Origin: Geovibrio thiophilus
Lineage (GTDB): Bacteria; Chrysiogenota; Deferribacteres; Deferribacterales; Geovibrionaceae
Assembly (NCBI RefSeq): GCF_004087915.1
Contig: NZ_CP035108.1
Location: 372,001-436,000, forward strand
Direction: 5' to 3'
Length of the DNA stretch: 64,000 nucleotides
Shown here one piece after another: positions 1-7,924 of this stretch (position 1 is the stretch's first letter; each line of letters opens with the position of its first letter). The notes under the pieces were generated by a model. That model saw only the letters and a list, made by a program, of their open reading frames with translations, was not told the DNA's origin and made no database searches. Position numbers and translations under genes: made by a program.

Positions 1-118
1 TACCTCTTTCGGTTACGAAACCTCTGAGGAGTTTAGCGTCTTTGTAGTCTATATCGATTTTTTCCGCGCAGAATCTGCATACTTTCTTTTTCTGAAATTT
101 TCTTCTTAAAACAGCCAT
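1..118 (-). CDS. rpsR: 30S ribosomal protein S18 (partial, 3' end outside window)
   Basis: The reverse complement from 118 starts ATG and reads [20 protein letters not shown] and then [19 protein letters not shown], which is the N-terminal half of ribosomal protein S18: a basic start, the CRFC pair, and the conserved [10 protein letters not shown] block. The reading frame is open to base 1, so the C-terminus lies outside the window. It follows ssb by 28 bases in the usual rpsF-ssb-rpsR order. A GGAGGA-type ribosome binding site lies just upstream of the ATG. S18 binds the small subunit next to S6, the product of the first gene of this operon. Confidence 0.95.
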   Translation of the reverse strand, partial: MAVLRRKFQKKKVCRFCAEKIDIDYKDAKLLRGFVTERG

Positions 119-146
119 TTTATATTGTCCTCCGTTTGTTCAGCGC

Positions 147-563
147 CTAAAACGGTATATCGTCTTCGCTGAAATCGTCGCTGCTGCCGCTGCCGCCTGA
201 AGAGAAGCCGCCGTCACTGCCTGATGAATAGTCCCCGCCTTTGTCTCTTCTTGAAGACACAAGCTGGATATTTTCGGCGATCACTTCATGCTTGCTGCGT
301 TTTTGTCCTTCCTGCTCCCACACGTTTTGAGAGAGGCGTCCTTCCACCAGCACAGGGCTTCCTTTCGTGAGGTATTCCCCGCAGATTTCGCCGAGTTTTC
401 CGAAGGCGACAATGTCAATGAACATTGTTTCTTCTTTGTCTTTCTGTTTTCGGTTAACGGCAAGACCAAACTTTGCCACTGCGAGATCCCTTCCGGGAAC
501 ATATCTTACTTCGGGGTTGCGGGTACAGTTGCCAAGCAATACTACCTTATTGAAAAAGCCCAT
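147..563 (-). CDS. ssb: Single-stranded DNA-binding protein
   Basis: This 138-residue protein has an OB fold in residues 1-105 (start MGFFNKVVLLGNCTRNPEVR), followed by a Gly/Ser-rich disordered linker (about 108-130) and the acidic tip DDIPF. That tip is the docking site for replication and repair partners in bacterial SSBs. It lies between rpsF and rpsR, the classical arrangement, and would share their transcript. It binds ssDNA as a tetramer during replication, repair and recombination. Length and layout are normal for the family, though the linker is short. The start at 563 gives the canonical N-terminus. Confidence 0.97.
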   Translation of the reverse strand: MGFFNKVVLLGNCTRNPEVRYVPGRDLAVAKFGLAVNRKQKDKEETMFIDIVAFGKLGEICGEYLTKGSPVLVEGRLSQNVWEQEGQKRSKHEVIAENIQLVSSRRDKGGDYSSGSDGGFSSGGSGSSDDFSEDDIPF

Positions 564-596
564 GGTAAATTCCTTATCCGGTGGATATTTATGTTG

Positions 597-1040
597 TTAT
601 TCGGAAATCTCTTCCGCGTCAGTCTCAGGTGCCGCCTCGTCCCCTTCTTCAAAGGGAGTCCTGCTGTCCTCTCTGGGTCTTCTGGGGTTAACCTTCTTGC
701 CCTTTCTGTCGGGTCTGGGAGCGGGATCTTTTCTGGGTTTCAGTTTGAATTTCTTCTCGTCGATTTTAACGATGCAGAATCTGAGAACGTCTTCGCTGTA
801 GCGGTAGCGTTTTTCAAGCTCTTCGTTGTAGTTGCCGCCGGCTTTGTACTGAATGAGGAAGTAGTAGCCGTCACGGTAGTCCTCAACTTCGTAGGCGAAA
901 GAAAGTTTGCCCCAAGGCTCGACTTTAAGAATTTCGCCGCCGTTCTGCTCGATGTTCCCCTTGAAAAATTCAAGGTTTGTGTCAATCTCTTCCTGCGTGA
1001 GGTCGGGACGGACGATAAAAATAGTTTCGTAAGTAACCAA
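597..1040 (-). CDS. rpsF: 30S ribosomal protein S6
   Basis: The first about 95 residues are the S6 ferredoxin-like fold (YETIFIVRPDLTQEEI near the start, then a YRDGYYFLIQYKAGG segment). An unusual highly charged tail of about 50 residues follows, first Lys/Arg/Pro-rich and then Glu-rich, making the protein 147 residues rather than the common 95-135. Such C-terminal extensions of S6 are known and in some species are glutamylated. The start codon is TTG at 1040-1038, chosen because AGGAGG lies about five bases upstream and the encoded VTYETIF matches the family start. It is the first gene of the rpsF-ssb-rpsR operon. Confidence 0.95.
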   Translation of the reverse strand: MVTYETIFIVRPDLTQEEIDTNLEFFKGNIEQNGGEILKVEPWGKLSFAYEVEDYRDGYYFLIQYKAGGNYNEELEKRYRYSEDVLRFCIVKIDEKKFKLKPRKDPAPRPDRKGKKVNPRRPREDSRTPFEEGDEAAPETDAEEISE

Positions 1041-1099
1041 TTTGTCCTCCTTTTGGTTAAAGCCGCAGATTCATTCGCTCTACAGCAAGGCAGAAGATC

Positions 1100-1128
1100 T
1101 TTTTATCAATACATATGCGTTAAGTCAA
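1100..1128 (-). promoter_or_regulatory. Candidate sigma-70 promoter for rpsF-ssb-rpsR
   Basis: On the minus strand TTGACT (1128-1123) is followed, after exactly 17 bases, by TAAAAA (1105-1100). This lies about 60 bases upstream of the rpsF start. The -35 box matches at five of six positions; the -10 box is weaker. Confidence 0.5.
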
Positions 1129-1239
1129 CCGAAAAGATCCTTTTTTATGGTGGATTCTCCGCATCCGCCCAATATTGATTGTTAACCCCGTGCACCGATG
1201 TGTATTATGGGGTTGGGCAGGATTAACAGGAGGTTTCTC

Positions 1240-1968
1240 ATGAAGTACTTACTGGCAGTGATTATGTTTCTGATGACCGCTTCGGCTTATGCGGGGGATT
1301 ATGTCGTGTATAAGTCAGGAAGCGTCGAATATGAAGGGTTTTACTCGCCCGTTTCCGGCAAGGCTCCTCTGGTGCTTATCGTTCATGACTGGGACGGGTT
1401 GGGAGACTATGAGGTTGAAAGAGTCGAAATGCTTAACAAATTAGGTTATTCTGCATTTGCCGTGGATATGTTCGGCAAGGGTGTCCGCCCCGCTGAGACT
1501 GCCGAGAAACAGCGCCTGACCGGTGAGCTCTACGCGGACAGAGACAGGATGAGAAGAATCCTTCAGGCGGGTGTAGACAAGGCTAAAGCTCTGGGCGCCG
1601 ACACGGGCAATGCTGTGATCATCGGCTACTGCTTCGGGGGAGCCGTGGTTCTTGAATACGCGAGAAGCGGAGCTCCGCTGAAATCGTTCATCTCTTTCCA
1701 CGGCGGACTTGACACTCCGCAGGGGCAGGACTACTCAGGGGCAAAGGGTGAGGTGGCGGTCTTCCACGGAACAGCGGACGCGGCAGTCAGTATGGCAAGC
1801 TTCGCGAAGCTTGCCGCGGATCTCGAAAAAGCCGGAGTGAAGCACGAGATGCACACCTACAGCGGCGCTCCCCATGCCTTCACTGTTTTCGGCTCGCAGA
1901 GCTATCGCAGGGACGCGGATGAAAAATCGTGGAAACGCTTTACGGAATATCTGAAAGAAATTTTTTAA
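1240..1968 (+). CDS. Exported dienelactone hydrolase family protein (alpha/beta hydrolase)
   Basis: The protein starts at ATG 1240, six bases after AGGAGG, giving a signal peptide (MKYLLAVIMFLMTASAYA, cleavage after about residue 18). An upstream in-frame start would disrupt this. The mature part is a dienelactone-hydrolase-type alpha/beta hydrolase. The nucleophile Cys131 lies in GYCFGG, Asp180 in HGTAD and His212 in GAPHAF, the Cys-Asp-His triad of the family. At 242 residues it is normal length. The signal peptide implies a periplasmic or cell-surface site, unlike the classical cytosolic enzyme of chloroaromatic degradation, so the substrate is unknown and the family name should not be taken as function. 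It is followed by rluD after nine bases. Confidence 0.85.
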   Translation: MKYLLAVIMFLMTASAYAGDYVVYKSGSVEYEGFYSPVSGKAPLVLIVHDWDGLGDYEVERVEMLNKLGYSAFAVDMFGKGVRPAETAEKQRLTGELYADRDRMRRILQAGVDKAKALGADTGNAVIIGYCFGGAVVLEYARSGAPLKSFISFHGGLDTPQGQDYSGAKGEVAVFHGTADAAVSMASFAKLAADLEKAGVKHEMHTYSGAPHAFTVFGSQSYRRDADEKSWKRFTEYLKEIF

Positions 1969-1977
1969 GAAGGATCA

Positions 1978-2901
1978 ATGAGATTTACAGACGAAACAGC
2001 AGAAGTGATTGAATTTACCGCTGAGGAGGCGGGGGGAAGGCTTGATGTTCTCCTCGCCTCAAAATCCGGCAGGAGCAGGAGCTTCGCCGCAGAGGTCATA
2101 GAAGAAGGGCTGGTTGAGGTCAACGGACGCATCCCCGCCAAATCCCTTAAGGTGAAGAAGGGGGACATCATCCGCATGGAGATTCCCGTGGAAGAGGTTC
2201 CGAGCCTTGAACCGCAGCCAGTTGACTTCGATGTGATATTTGAGGACGAAAACATGATAGTGGTGAACAAGCCCGCCGGAGTTACTGTGCACCCCGCCCC
2301 GGGCTCGCCGGACGGAACACTGGTCAACGGGCTTCTTTACCGCTACCGCATAGAGGATCACAACGACTTCCGCCCGGGCATCGTCCACAGGCTGGACAGG
2401 GACACCTCGGGGCTTATTCTTGTGGCGAAAAACAGGGACGCACGGGAGAAGCTCTCGTCCCTGTTTCTGAACCGCATCGTGGACAAACGCTATCTCGCTT
2501 TCTGCTGGGGCGCTCCCAAATTCGACAGCTTAATTGTAGATGAACCCATAGGCAGGCATCCCGCAGACCGTAAAAGAATGGCTGTCAGAGAGGACGGAAG
2601 AGCGGCGAAGAGTCTTTTTACCGTAAAAGAACGTTATAAAAACGCCTTTCTCGCTGAGGTGAAGATATACACCGGACGCACTCACCAGATACGTGTGCAT
2701 GCTTCTCATATTGGACATCCGATACTTGACGATTCACTCTACGGCGGAAAACATAACAGGGGTTACAAAATTGAAAGGCAGGCTTTACACTCGTGGAAAC
2801 TTACTTTCAAAAGCCCTTTTGTTCAAAAAGAAATGGATTTTTGCGCCCCTTTGCCTCATGAAATGGAGCTTCTGAGGGAGAGGCTCCTGTCAGCGAAATA
2901 G
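1978..2901 (+). CDS. rluD: Ribosomal large subunit pseudouridine synthase, RluD type
   Basis: This 307-residue protein has an N-terminal S4 RNA-binding domain (about residues 17-75) and a pseudouridine synthase domain with the signature HRLDRDTSGL at 137-146. Asp140 is the expected catalytic residue. Later motifs GRTHQIRVH and HPILDDSLYGG are those of the RluA/RluC/RluD family. It isomerises uridines in 23S rRNA; the RluD assignment (helix 69) rests on overall layout, and an RluC-like specificity cannot be excluded. It lies nine bases after the hydrolase gene. A weak inverted repeat (AGTATAG/CTATACT) follows the stop codon. Confidence 0.88.
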   Translation: MRFTDETAEVIEFTAEEAGGRLDVLLASKSGRSRSFAAEVIEEGLVEVNGRIPAKSLKVKKGDIIRMEIPVEEVPSLEPQPVDFDVIFEDENMIVVNKPAGVTVHPAPGSPDGTLVNGLLYRYRIEDHNDFRPGIVHRLDRDTSGLILVAKNRDAREKLSSLFLNRIVDKRYLAFCWGAPKFDSLIVDEPIGRHPADRKRMAVREDGRAAKSLFTVKERYKNAFLAEVKIYTGRTHQIRVHASHIGHPILDDSLYGGKHNRGYKIERQALHSWKLTFKSPFVQKEMDFCAPLPHEMELLRERLLSAK

Positions 2902-2983
2902 TATAGAGAAAACCTATACTTTCTATTGGTTTATACTACCCCTGAAACGGCAAATCCTCTGATCTGTAAAACGATGTTTCTTG

Positions 2984-3012
2984 TTGACAGTGAAGATGCG
3001 GTATGATAGACA
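2984..3012 (+). promoter_or_regulatory. Candidate promoter of the nuo operon
   Basis: TTGACA (2984-2989) is followed by 17 bases and TAGACA (3007-3012), with TG at 3004-3005 giving an extended -10. An overlapping TATGAT (3002-3007) is an alternative -10. The 5' leader to nuoA would be short (about 27 bases). Between 2900 and 2940 TATACT-type half-sites recur, and CTGTATACAAAATACAG-like symmetry lies just before the ribosome binding site, so a regulator could act here. Confidence 0.5.
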
Positions 3013-3045
3013 TTGCATACTGTATACAAAATACAGAGGTGTAGT

Positions 3046-3399
3046 ATGAATGAGTATTTGCCAGTCGCAATCCTTATGCTGATTGCGGGCGCGGTAGGCG
3101 CCATCATGATGTTTATGGGCGGTCTTATACGTCCGAAAAAGTACGATAAGGTCAAAAACTCCGTTTATGAATGCGGTATGCCGGAGTTCTCCGATGCCAG
3201 AAAAAGGTACAACGTCAGGTTCTACATAGTCGCCCTGCTTTTTGTTCTCTTCGATGTAGAAATAGTGTTTCTTTATCCGTGGGCTGTGGCTTTCGGGGAT
3301 ATAGGGCTTTACGGGCTTGTCGCTATGTTCATGTTCCTGATAATTCTTGTCGTCGGTTTTCTGTATGAATGGAAAAAAGGAGCACTGGAATGGGTGTAA
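3046..3399 (+). CDS. nuoA: NADH-quinone oxidoreductase subunit A
   Basis: NuoA is a small membrane subunit of complex I; it has 117 residues with three membrane helices (about 4-24, 60-82, 86-108). The conserved loop [12 protein letters not shown] and the [21 protein letters not shown] segment carry the acidic residues typical of the quinone-proximal region. The start at 3046 follows AGAGGTG; an upstream ATG at 3013 would add a non-conserved leader. It is the first gene of a 14-gene nuo operon in standard A-to-N order, and the stop codon overlaps the region of the nuoB start. Confidence 0.97.
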   Translation: MNEYLPVAILMLIAGAVGAIMMFMGGLIRPKKYDKVKNSVYECGMPEFSDARKRYNVRFYIVALLFVLFDVEIVFLYPWAVAFGDIGLYGLVAMFMFLIILVVGFLYEWKKGALEWV

Positions 3400-3866
3400 T
3401 GACGAATAAGCTGCCGGACAATGTTATCACCACAACGGTGGACAATGTCATCAACTGGGGAAGAAAATCCTCCCTCTGGCCGGTTACTTTCGGTCTGGCC
3501 TGTTGCGCCATTGAGATGATGGCTACAGGCGCCGCCAAGCACGACCTTGACAGGCTCGGAATAATCTTCCGCGCCACACCCCGTCAGGCAGACGTGATGA
3601 TAGTCGCCGGTACCGTTACCCGTAAAATGGCTCCCATCGTCCGCAAAGTATGGGATCAGATGCCTGAGCCCAAATGGTGTATAGCAATGGGAAGCTGCGC
3701 TACAAGCGGCGGTATTTATGATACATACTCCACGGTTCAGGGTGTCGATGAGATTCTCCCCGTGGATTTTTACGTTCCCGGATGCCCTCCCAGACCTGAA
3801 GCTCTTCTTGACGCTATTGTCGCGCTTCAGAAAAAAATCATGACCGAAAAAGTGGTAAGGAAATAG
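3390..3866 (+). CDS. nuoB: NADH-quinone oxidoreductase subunit B
   Basis: NuoB carries the terminal [4Fe-4S] cluster N2, which reduces quinone. The ligands are visible as Cys38-Cys39 ([10 protein letters not shown]), Cys103 (GSCATSGG) and Cys132 ([11 protein letters not shown]). The start at 3390 is preferred because AAAGGAG ends seven bases upstream; ATG 3399, overlapping the nuoA stop, is an alternative three codons downstream. It overlaps the end of nuoA by ten bases, so the two are probably translationally coupled. The 158-residue length is normal. Confidence 0.96.
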   Translation: MGVMTNKLPDNVITTTVDNVINWGRKSSLWPVTFGLACCAIEMMATGAAKHDLDRLGIIFRATPRQADVMIVAGTVTRKMAPIVRKVWDQMPEPKWCIAMGSCATSGGIYDTYSTVQGVDEILPVDFYVPGCPPRPEALLDAIVALQKKIMTEKVVRK

Positions 3867-3875
3867 GGGGCGGCA

Positions 3876-4373
3876 ATGAATTTTACCGAATTAACCACAC
3901 AGCTTGAGCAGCTTTTTCCCGGCAGGCTGAACTGTTATACGCAGTTCGGCTGTAATTTTGTCAGGGTTAAGGATCATGCGGTTTATAAAGACGTTCTCCG
4001 CGCGCTGAAAGAGAAGTTCTCCTTCAAATACATGGTGGATGTCGTGGCTACACACTGGCCTAAAAAAACCGACAAGTTTGAAATCACGAACAACCTTTTC
4101 TCAATCGAAAACAAGCTCAGGGTGTTTGTGAAGCTTTCAAGACCCGACCACGTCTTCCCCACTATTACCGATATATGGAAAGGCGCCAACTTCATGGAGA
4201 GGGAAGAGTACGACCTTATGGGAATCGTTTTTGAAGGTCACCCCGATCTGAGAAGAGTGCTTCTCCCCGACTTCTTTGAAGGTCACCCGCTCAGGAAGGA
4301 CTTCCCGCTTAAAGAGAGGAAGTGGTTCAACAAGACGGACGAGCAGCGTCTCGGTATCAAGTTCACCAAATAA
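3876..4373 (+). CDS. nuoC: NADH-quinone oxidoreductase subunit C (30 kDa subunit)
   Basis: This 165-residue peripheral-arm subunit ends with the 30-kDa-subunit signature ([20 protein letters not shown], then [17 protein letters not shown]). It contacts NuoD and NuoB near cluster N2. It is encoded separately from nuoD, unlike the fused NuoCD of enterobacteria. It is separated from nuoB by nine bases and from nuoD by 16 bases, with G-rich ribosome binding sites at both. Confidence 0.96.
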   Translation: MNFTELTTQLEQLFPGRLNCYTQFGCNFVRVKDHAVYKDVLRALKEKFSFKYMVDVVATHWPKKTDKFEITNNLFSIENKLRVFVKLSRPDHVFPTITDIWKGANFMEREEYDLMGIVFEGHPDLRRVLLPDFFEGHPLRKDFPLKERKWFNKTDEQRLGIKFTK

Positions 4374-4389
4374 GGGGTTGGAGACGGTT

Positions 4390-5577
4390 ATGCAGAACAT
4401 CAACAATAACGTAGCCGAAGTAGTTACGGTCAACATGGGACCCCAGCACCCCAGCACACACGGGGTTCTGAGACTTGTTGTCGATCTTGACGGCGAAACA
4501 ATAGTAAACGTGACCCCCGATGTGGGTTACCTTCACAGGGGAACTGAAAAGCTTGCGGAAAACAGGACTTATCATCAGTTTATCCCCCTCACGGACAGGC
4601 TGGATTATCTCTCGCCTCTGTCAAACAACCTTGCCTACTGCCTCGCCGTAGAGAAGTTCTTCGGAGTGAAAATCCCCGAAAGAGCAGACTACATGAGGGT
4701 TATATACGCCGAGCTTTCCCGTGTAGCCAGCCACCTTGTCTGGATCGCGACACACGCTCTGGATATAGGCGCCATGACTGTTTTCCTCTATGCCTTCCGT
4801 GAAAGGGAGCGTGTGCTTGACATGTTCGAGTGCGCCACAGGTCAGAGGATGACAAGCTCATGGATCAGAATAGGCGGCGTGCGTGATGACGCGCCGGAGG
4901 AGTTCTTCAGACTTGCCAAATCCTTCGTCGATGAGTTTGACGGATTCGTTGATCTTTACGAAAACCTTCTCACCAACAACAGGATATGGAAAATGAGAAC
5001 TATCGGCATCGGTGTCCTCAACGCAGATGACGCTCAGGATTACGGTACAAGCGGTCCTCTTATGAGAGGCGCAGGCATCGATTTTGACCTGAGACGTGAT
5101 GAACCGTACTGCTGTTATGACAAATTCAAATTCGAGGTTCCCACTCAGCCGGAGGGGGACACCTATGCACGTTATAAAGTGAGAATGAAGGAGCTTCGCG
5201 AGGCTAATAAAATAGTCGCTCAGGCTCTTGAAAATCTTCCCGAAGGTCCCGTTATGACTGACGACCCCAGAGTGGCTATGCCCTCTCATGAGGACGTTTA
5301 CGAAAGAATGGAGTCCCTCATCAGAAGATTCTACCTTATCTCCAAAGGCTTCCGTCCTCCCAAGGGCGAAACCTATCAGGGGATTGAGGCTCCCAAGGGC
5401 GAACTCGGCTTCTACATAGTGAGTGAAGGCGAGGAAAGACCCTACAGGCTTAAAATCCGTGCTCCTTCCTATGTGAATCTCGGCGTTCTTAATCACATGG
5501 CTCAGGGACACATGCTTGCGGATCTTGTCGCGATCATCGGTACTAACGATGTTGTTCTCGGCGAGATAGACAGGTAA
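4390..5577 (+). CDS. nuoD: NADH-quinone oxidoreductase subunit D (49 kDa subunit)
   Basis: The protein has 395 residues from ATG 4390, which follows AAGGGGTTGGAG. Longer in-frame starts inside nuoC would add a low-complexity leader that is not family sequence. The motif MGPQHPSTHG at 16-25 carries the quinone-site histidine, and the C-terminus ends near DVVLGEIDR as expected. NuoD is homologous to the large subunit of NiFe hydrogenases but lacks the metal-ligand cysteines. It forms the quinone-binding pocket with NuoB. Confidence 0.97.
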   Translation: MQNINNNVAEVVTVNMGPQHPSTHGVLRLVVDLDGETIVNVTPDVGYLHRGTEKLAENRTYHQFIPLTDRLDYLSPLSNNLAYCLAVEKFFGVKIPERADYMRVIYAELSRVASHLVWIATHALDIGAMTVFLYAFRERERVLDMFECATGQRMTSSWIRIGGVRDDAPEEFFRLAKSFVDEFDGFVDLYENLLTNNRIWKMRTIGIGVLNADDAQDYGTSGPLMRGAGIDFDLRRDEPYCCYDKFKFEVPTQPEGDTYARYKVRMKELREANKIVAQALENLPEGPVMTDDPRVAMPSHEDVYERMESLIRRFYLISKGFRPPKGETYQGIEAPKGELGFYIVSEGEERPYRLKIRAPSYVNLGVLNHMAQGHMLADLVAIIGTNDVVLGEIDR

Positions 5578-5588
5578 GGGGGCGCGAT

Positions 5589-6113
5589 ATGGCGGAAGTT
5601 AAAGCGGTTGTCGAAGAGGTTCAGGAAAGAACCCCCGAGGAGCTTGACTGGACGAAGTGCGATGCTATCTGCGCTCAGTACGCAGGTTTCAAAGGCGCTA
5701 CCATCCCTGTGCTCCAGAAGGTTCAGGATGCCTACGGCTACCTTTATAAGGAACTGGTGGAGAGAGTCAGTGAAAATCTCAACCTCTCCTCCCACACCCT
5801 GTACGGCGTAATCACTTTTTACGCCCAGTTCTACACCAAGCCCAGAGGCAAGCATGTCATAAGGGTTTGCAGGGGTACGGCGTGCCACGTTAAGGGTTCA
5901 GGAAGGATCTCCGAAGTTGTTTTCGAGGAATTCGGAATCAGAAACGGAGAAACCGATGAAAACAAGCTCTTCACGCTTGAAGAGGTTTCCTGCATCGGAG
6001 CCTGCGGAATGGCGCCAGTTATTATGGTGGATGATAAAACTCACGGTAACCTCACACCCGAGGAATCCAGAAAGATATTCAGGGATTACGCCTCCGGTAA
6101 GATGGATGAGTAG
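5589..6113 (+). CDS. nuoE: NADH-quinone oxidoreductase subunit E (24 kDa subunit, [2Fe-2S])
   Basis: NuoE is a thioredoxin-like ferredoxin that binds cluster N1a. All four ligands are present: Cys94 and Cys99 (VCRGTACHVKG) and Cys135 and Cys139 (SCIGACGMAP). The 174-residue length is usual. It pairs with NuoF in the NADH-oxidising module. It starts 11 bases after nuoD behind an AAGGGGG-like ribosome binding site, and nuoF follows after nine bases. Confidence 0.96.
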   Translation: MAEVKAVVEEVQERTPEELDWTKCDAICAQYAGFKGATIPVLQKVQDAYGYLYKELVERVSENLNLSSHTLYGVITFYAQFYTKPRGKHVIRVCRGTACHVKGSGRISEVVFEEFGIRNGETDENKLFTLEEVSCIGACGMAPVIMVDDKTHGNLTPEESRKIFRDYASGKMDE

Positions 6114-6122
6114 GGACAGGCT

Positions 6123-7913
6123 ATGAGCGAGTATAAAGTCGAACAGATAGAAGTGCACGTATGTATGGGAACCGCGGGAGTCGCCTCCGGCGGTGATGCC
6201 GTTATGGCAGCCCTTACCGGCGAGTTTGAGAAACGCGGCCTGACAAATACCGGCGTTAAAGAGCGCAACTGCAAAACCAAACAGACAGGCTGCAGGGGTC
6301 TCTGTGCCAGAGATGTTCTTATTGATGTGTATATCCCCGGTCAGGGACCCATCACTTATGAACATGTAACAGCGGAAATGGTTCCGACAATAGTTGAGGA
6401 GCACATAGTAGGCGGCGAAATCGTTGCTAAATGGGCTGCTAAAAAGGACTATTTTGAATTTTACGATAAACAGAAGCGTTATGTTCTCAATGACTGCGGA
6501 AAAGTCGACCCCGACAGCCTTGAGGACTACATAGCCCACGGCGGCTATGACGCTCTCAAAAAGTCTCTGAAAATGACCTCCGAAGAGGTCATTGACGAAG
6601 TCAAAAAATCCGGTCTCAGAGGCAGAGGGGGCGGCGGTTTCCCCACGGGACTTAAATGGACATTCTGCCGCAACTCCCCGGGAGATCTCAAATATCTTAT
6701 CTGCAACGCGGATGAGGGTGACCCCGGCGCATTCATGGACAGATCAATAATTGAAGGGAACCCCCACGCGGTTATAGAAGGCATGCTTATAGCAGCTTAC
6801 GCAATAGGCTGCAAAGAAGGCTACATATACTGCCGCGCTGAGTATCCCCTTGCGATCAAAAGGGTTAAAAAAGCCCTTGTAGACGCTGAAAAAGCCGGTT
6901 ATCTCGGCGACAACGTTCTCGGAAGCGGTTTTGAGTTCCACCTCAAGCTGAAAGAGGGAGCGGGCGCCTTTGTCTGCGGCGAGGAAACGGCTCTCATAGC
7001 CTCCATCGAAGGCGAAAGAGGAATGCCCAGATCCAGACCTCCGTTCCCCGCTGTGAAGGGGCTCTGGCAGAAGCCTTCAAACGTTAACAACGTTGAGACT
7101 TTCGCCAACCTTCCCGTAATCATCCTCAACGGGGCGGAATGGTACGCTAACATAGGAACAGAGAAGTCCAAGGGAACAAAAATCTTCGCCCTATCCGGCA
7201 AGGTTAAGTCCACCGGACTTATAGAGGTTCCTATGGGAATCTCCGTCCGTGAGCTGATCTTTGAGGTCGGCGGGGGCATTCCCAAGAAAAGGAAATTCAA
7301 GGCCGTTCAGCTCGGCGGTCCCTCCGGCGGCTGTCTGACAGAAGCGCACCTTGATACAAGGATCGACTACGACTCGCTCATCGCGGCAGGCGCCATGATG
7401 GGTTCGGGCGGTGTGGTTGTTCTTGACGAAACCAACTGTATGGTGAACGTGGCTCAGTTCTTCCTTACCTTCACACAGAGGGAATCATGCGGAAAGTGCA
7501 TACCCTGCCGTGTGGGTACAAAAACCATGCTGGACATCCTTGACAGAATAACATCCGGCAAGGGAAGGGAAGGCGATATAGAAAGGCTGGAATCTCTGGC
7601 TACTGACATTAAGATCTCTTCGCTCTGCGGTCTCGGACAGACTGCGCCGAACCCGATTCTGACCACCATCAGGTATTTCAGGGACGAGTATGAGGCGCAT
7701 ATCTTCAAACAGAAGTGTCCCGCGAGGGAATGCCCCGAACTCATAGAGTTTGTGGTTGTGGATGAAAGATGCAAGAAATGCGGCATCTGCAAAAAGGTCT
7801 GCCCCGTTGACGCTATCACGTGGGAGAAGGGACAGTTCGCATTCATCGATAAGTCCAAGTGCGTAAAGTGCCGTGAGTGCATAGTGAACTGTCCGTTCAA
7901 CTCAATAGATTAA
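6123..7913 (+). CDS. nuoF: NADH-quinone oxidoreductase subunit F with extra ferredoxin domains
   Basis: At 596 residues this is longer than the 420-450 of a standard NuoF. Residues 1-120 are a thioredoxin-like [2Fe-2S] domain; the core contains the FMN/NADH site (GRGGGGFPTG near 165, GDPGAFMDR) and the N3 cluster (SCGKCIPCR near 455). The last 50 residues hold two [4Fe-4S] motifs (CKKCGICKKVCP and CVKCRECIVNCP). This layout is that of HndC/HydB-type subunits of NADP-reducing and electron-bifurcating hydrogenases. In the N-terminal domain Cys14, Cys50, Cys57 and Cys61 are present, but the residue five after Cys14 (cysteine in NuoE) is Gly19, so that cluster may be altered or absent. It oxidises NADH, or exchanges electrons with ferredoxin through the tail. 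Confidence 0.95.
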   Translation: MSEYKVEQIEVHVCMGTAGVASGGDAVMAALTGEFEKRGLTNTGVKERNCKTKQTGCRGLCARDVLIDVYIPGQGPITYEHVTAEMVPTIVEEHIVGGEIVAKWAAKKDYFEFYDKQKRYVLNDCGKVDPDSLEDYIAHGGYDALKKSLKMTSEEVIDEVKKSGLRGRGGGGFPTGLKWTFCRNSPGDLKYLICNADEGDPGAFMDRSIIEGNPHAVIEGMLIAAYAIGCKEGYIYCRAEYPLAIKRVKKALVDAEKAGYLGDNVLGSGFEFHLKLKEGAGAFVCGEETALIASIEGERGMPRSRPPFPAVKGLWQKPSNVNNVETFANLPVIILNGAEWYANIGTEKSKGTKIFALSGKVKSTGLIEVPMGISVRELIFEVGGGIPKKRKFKAVQLGGPSGGCLTEAHLDTRIDYDSLIAAGAMMGSGGVVVLDETNCMVNVAQFFLTFTQRESCGKCIPCRVGTKTMLDILDRITSGKGREGDIERLESLATDIKISSLCGLGQTAPNPILTTIRYFRDEYEAHIFKQKCPARECPELIEFVVVDERCKKCGICKKVCPVDAITWEKGQFAFIDKSKCVKCRECIVNCPFNSID

Positions 7914-7924
7914 GGGATAAGGAT

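Noticed and set aside
288-1178. 296-codon open frame on the plus strand across rpsF and ssb
   Set aside because: It runs antisense to two well supported ribosomal-operon genes and has no family features.
1153-1208. Strong promoter for the dienelactone hydrolase gene
   Set aside because: TATTAT is present at 1203-1208, but the only -35 candidates are weak or badly spaced, so it was not listed.
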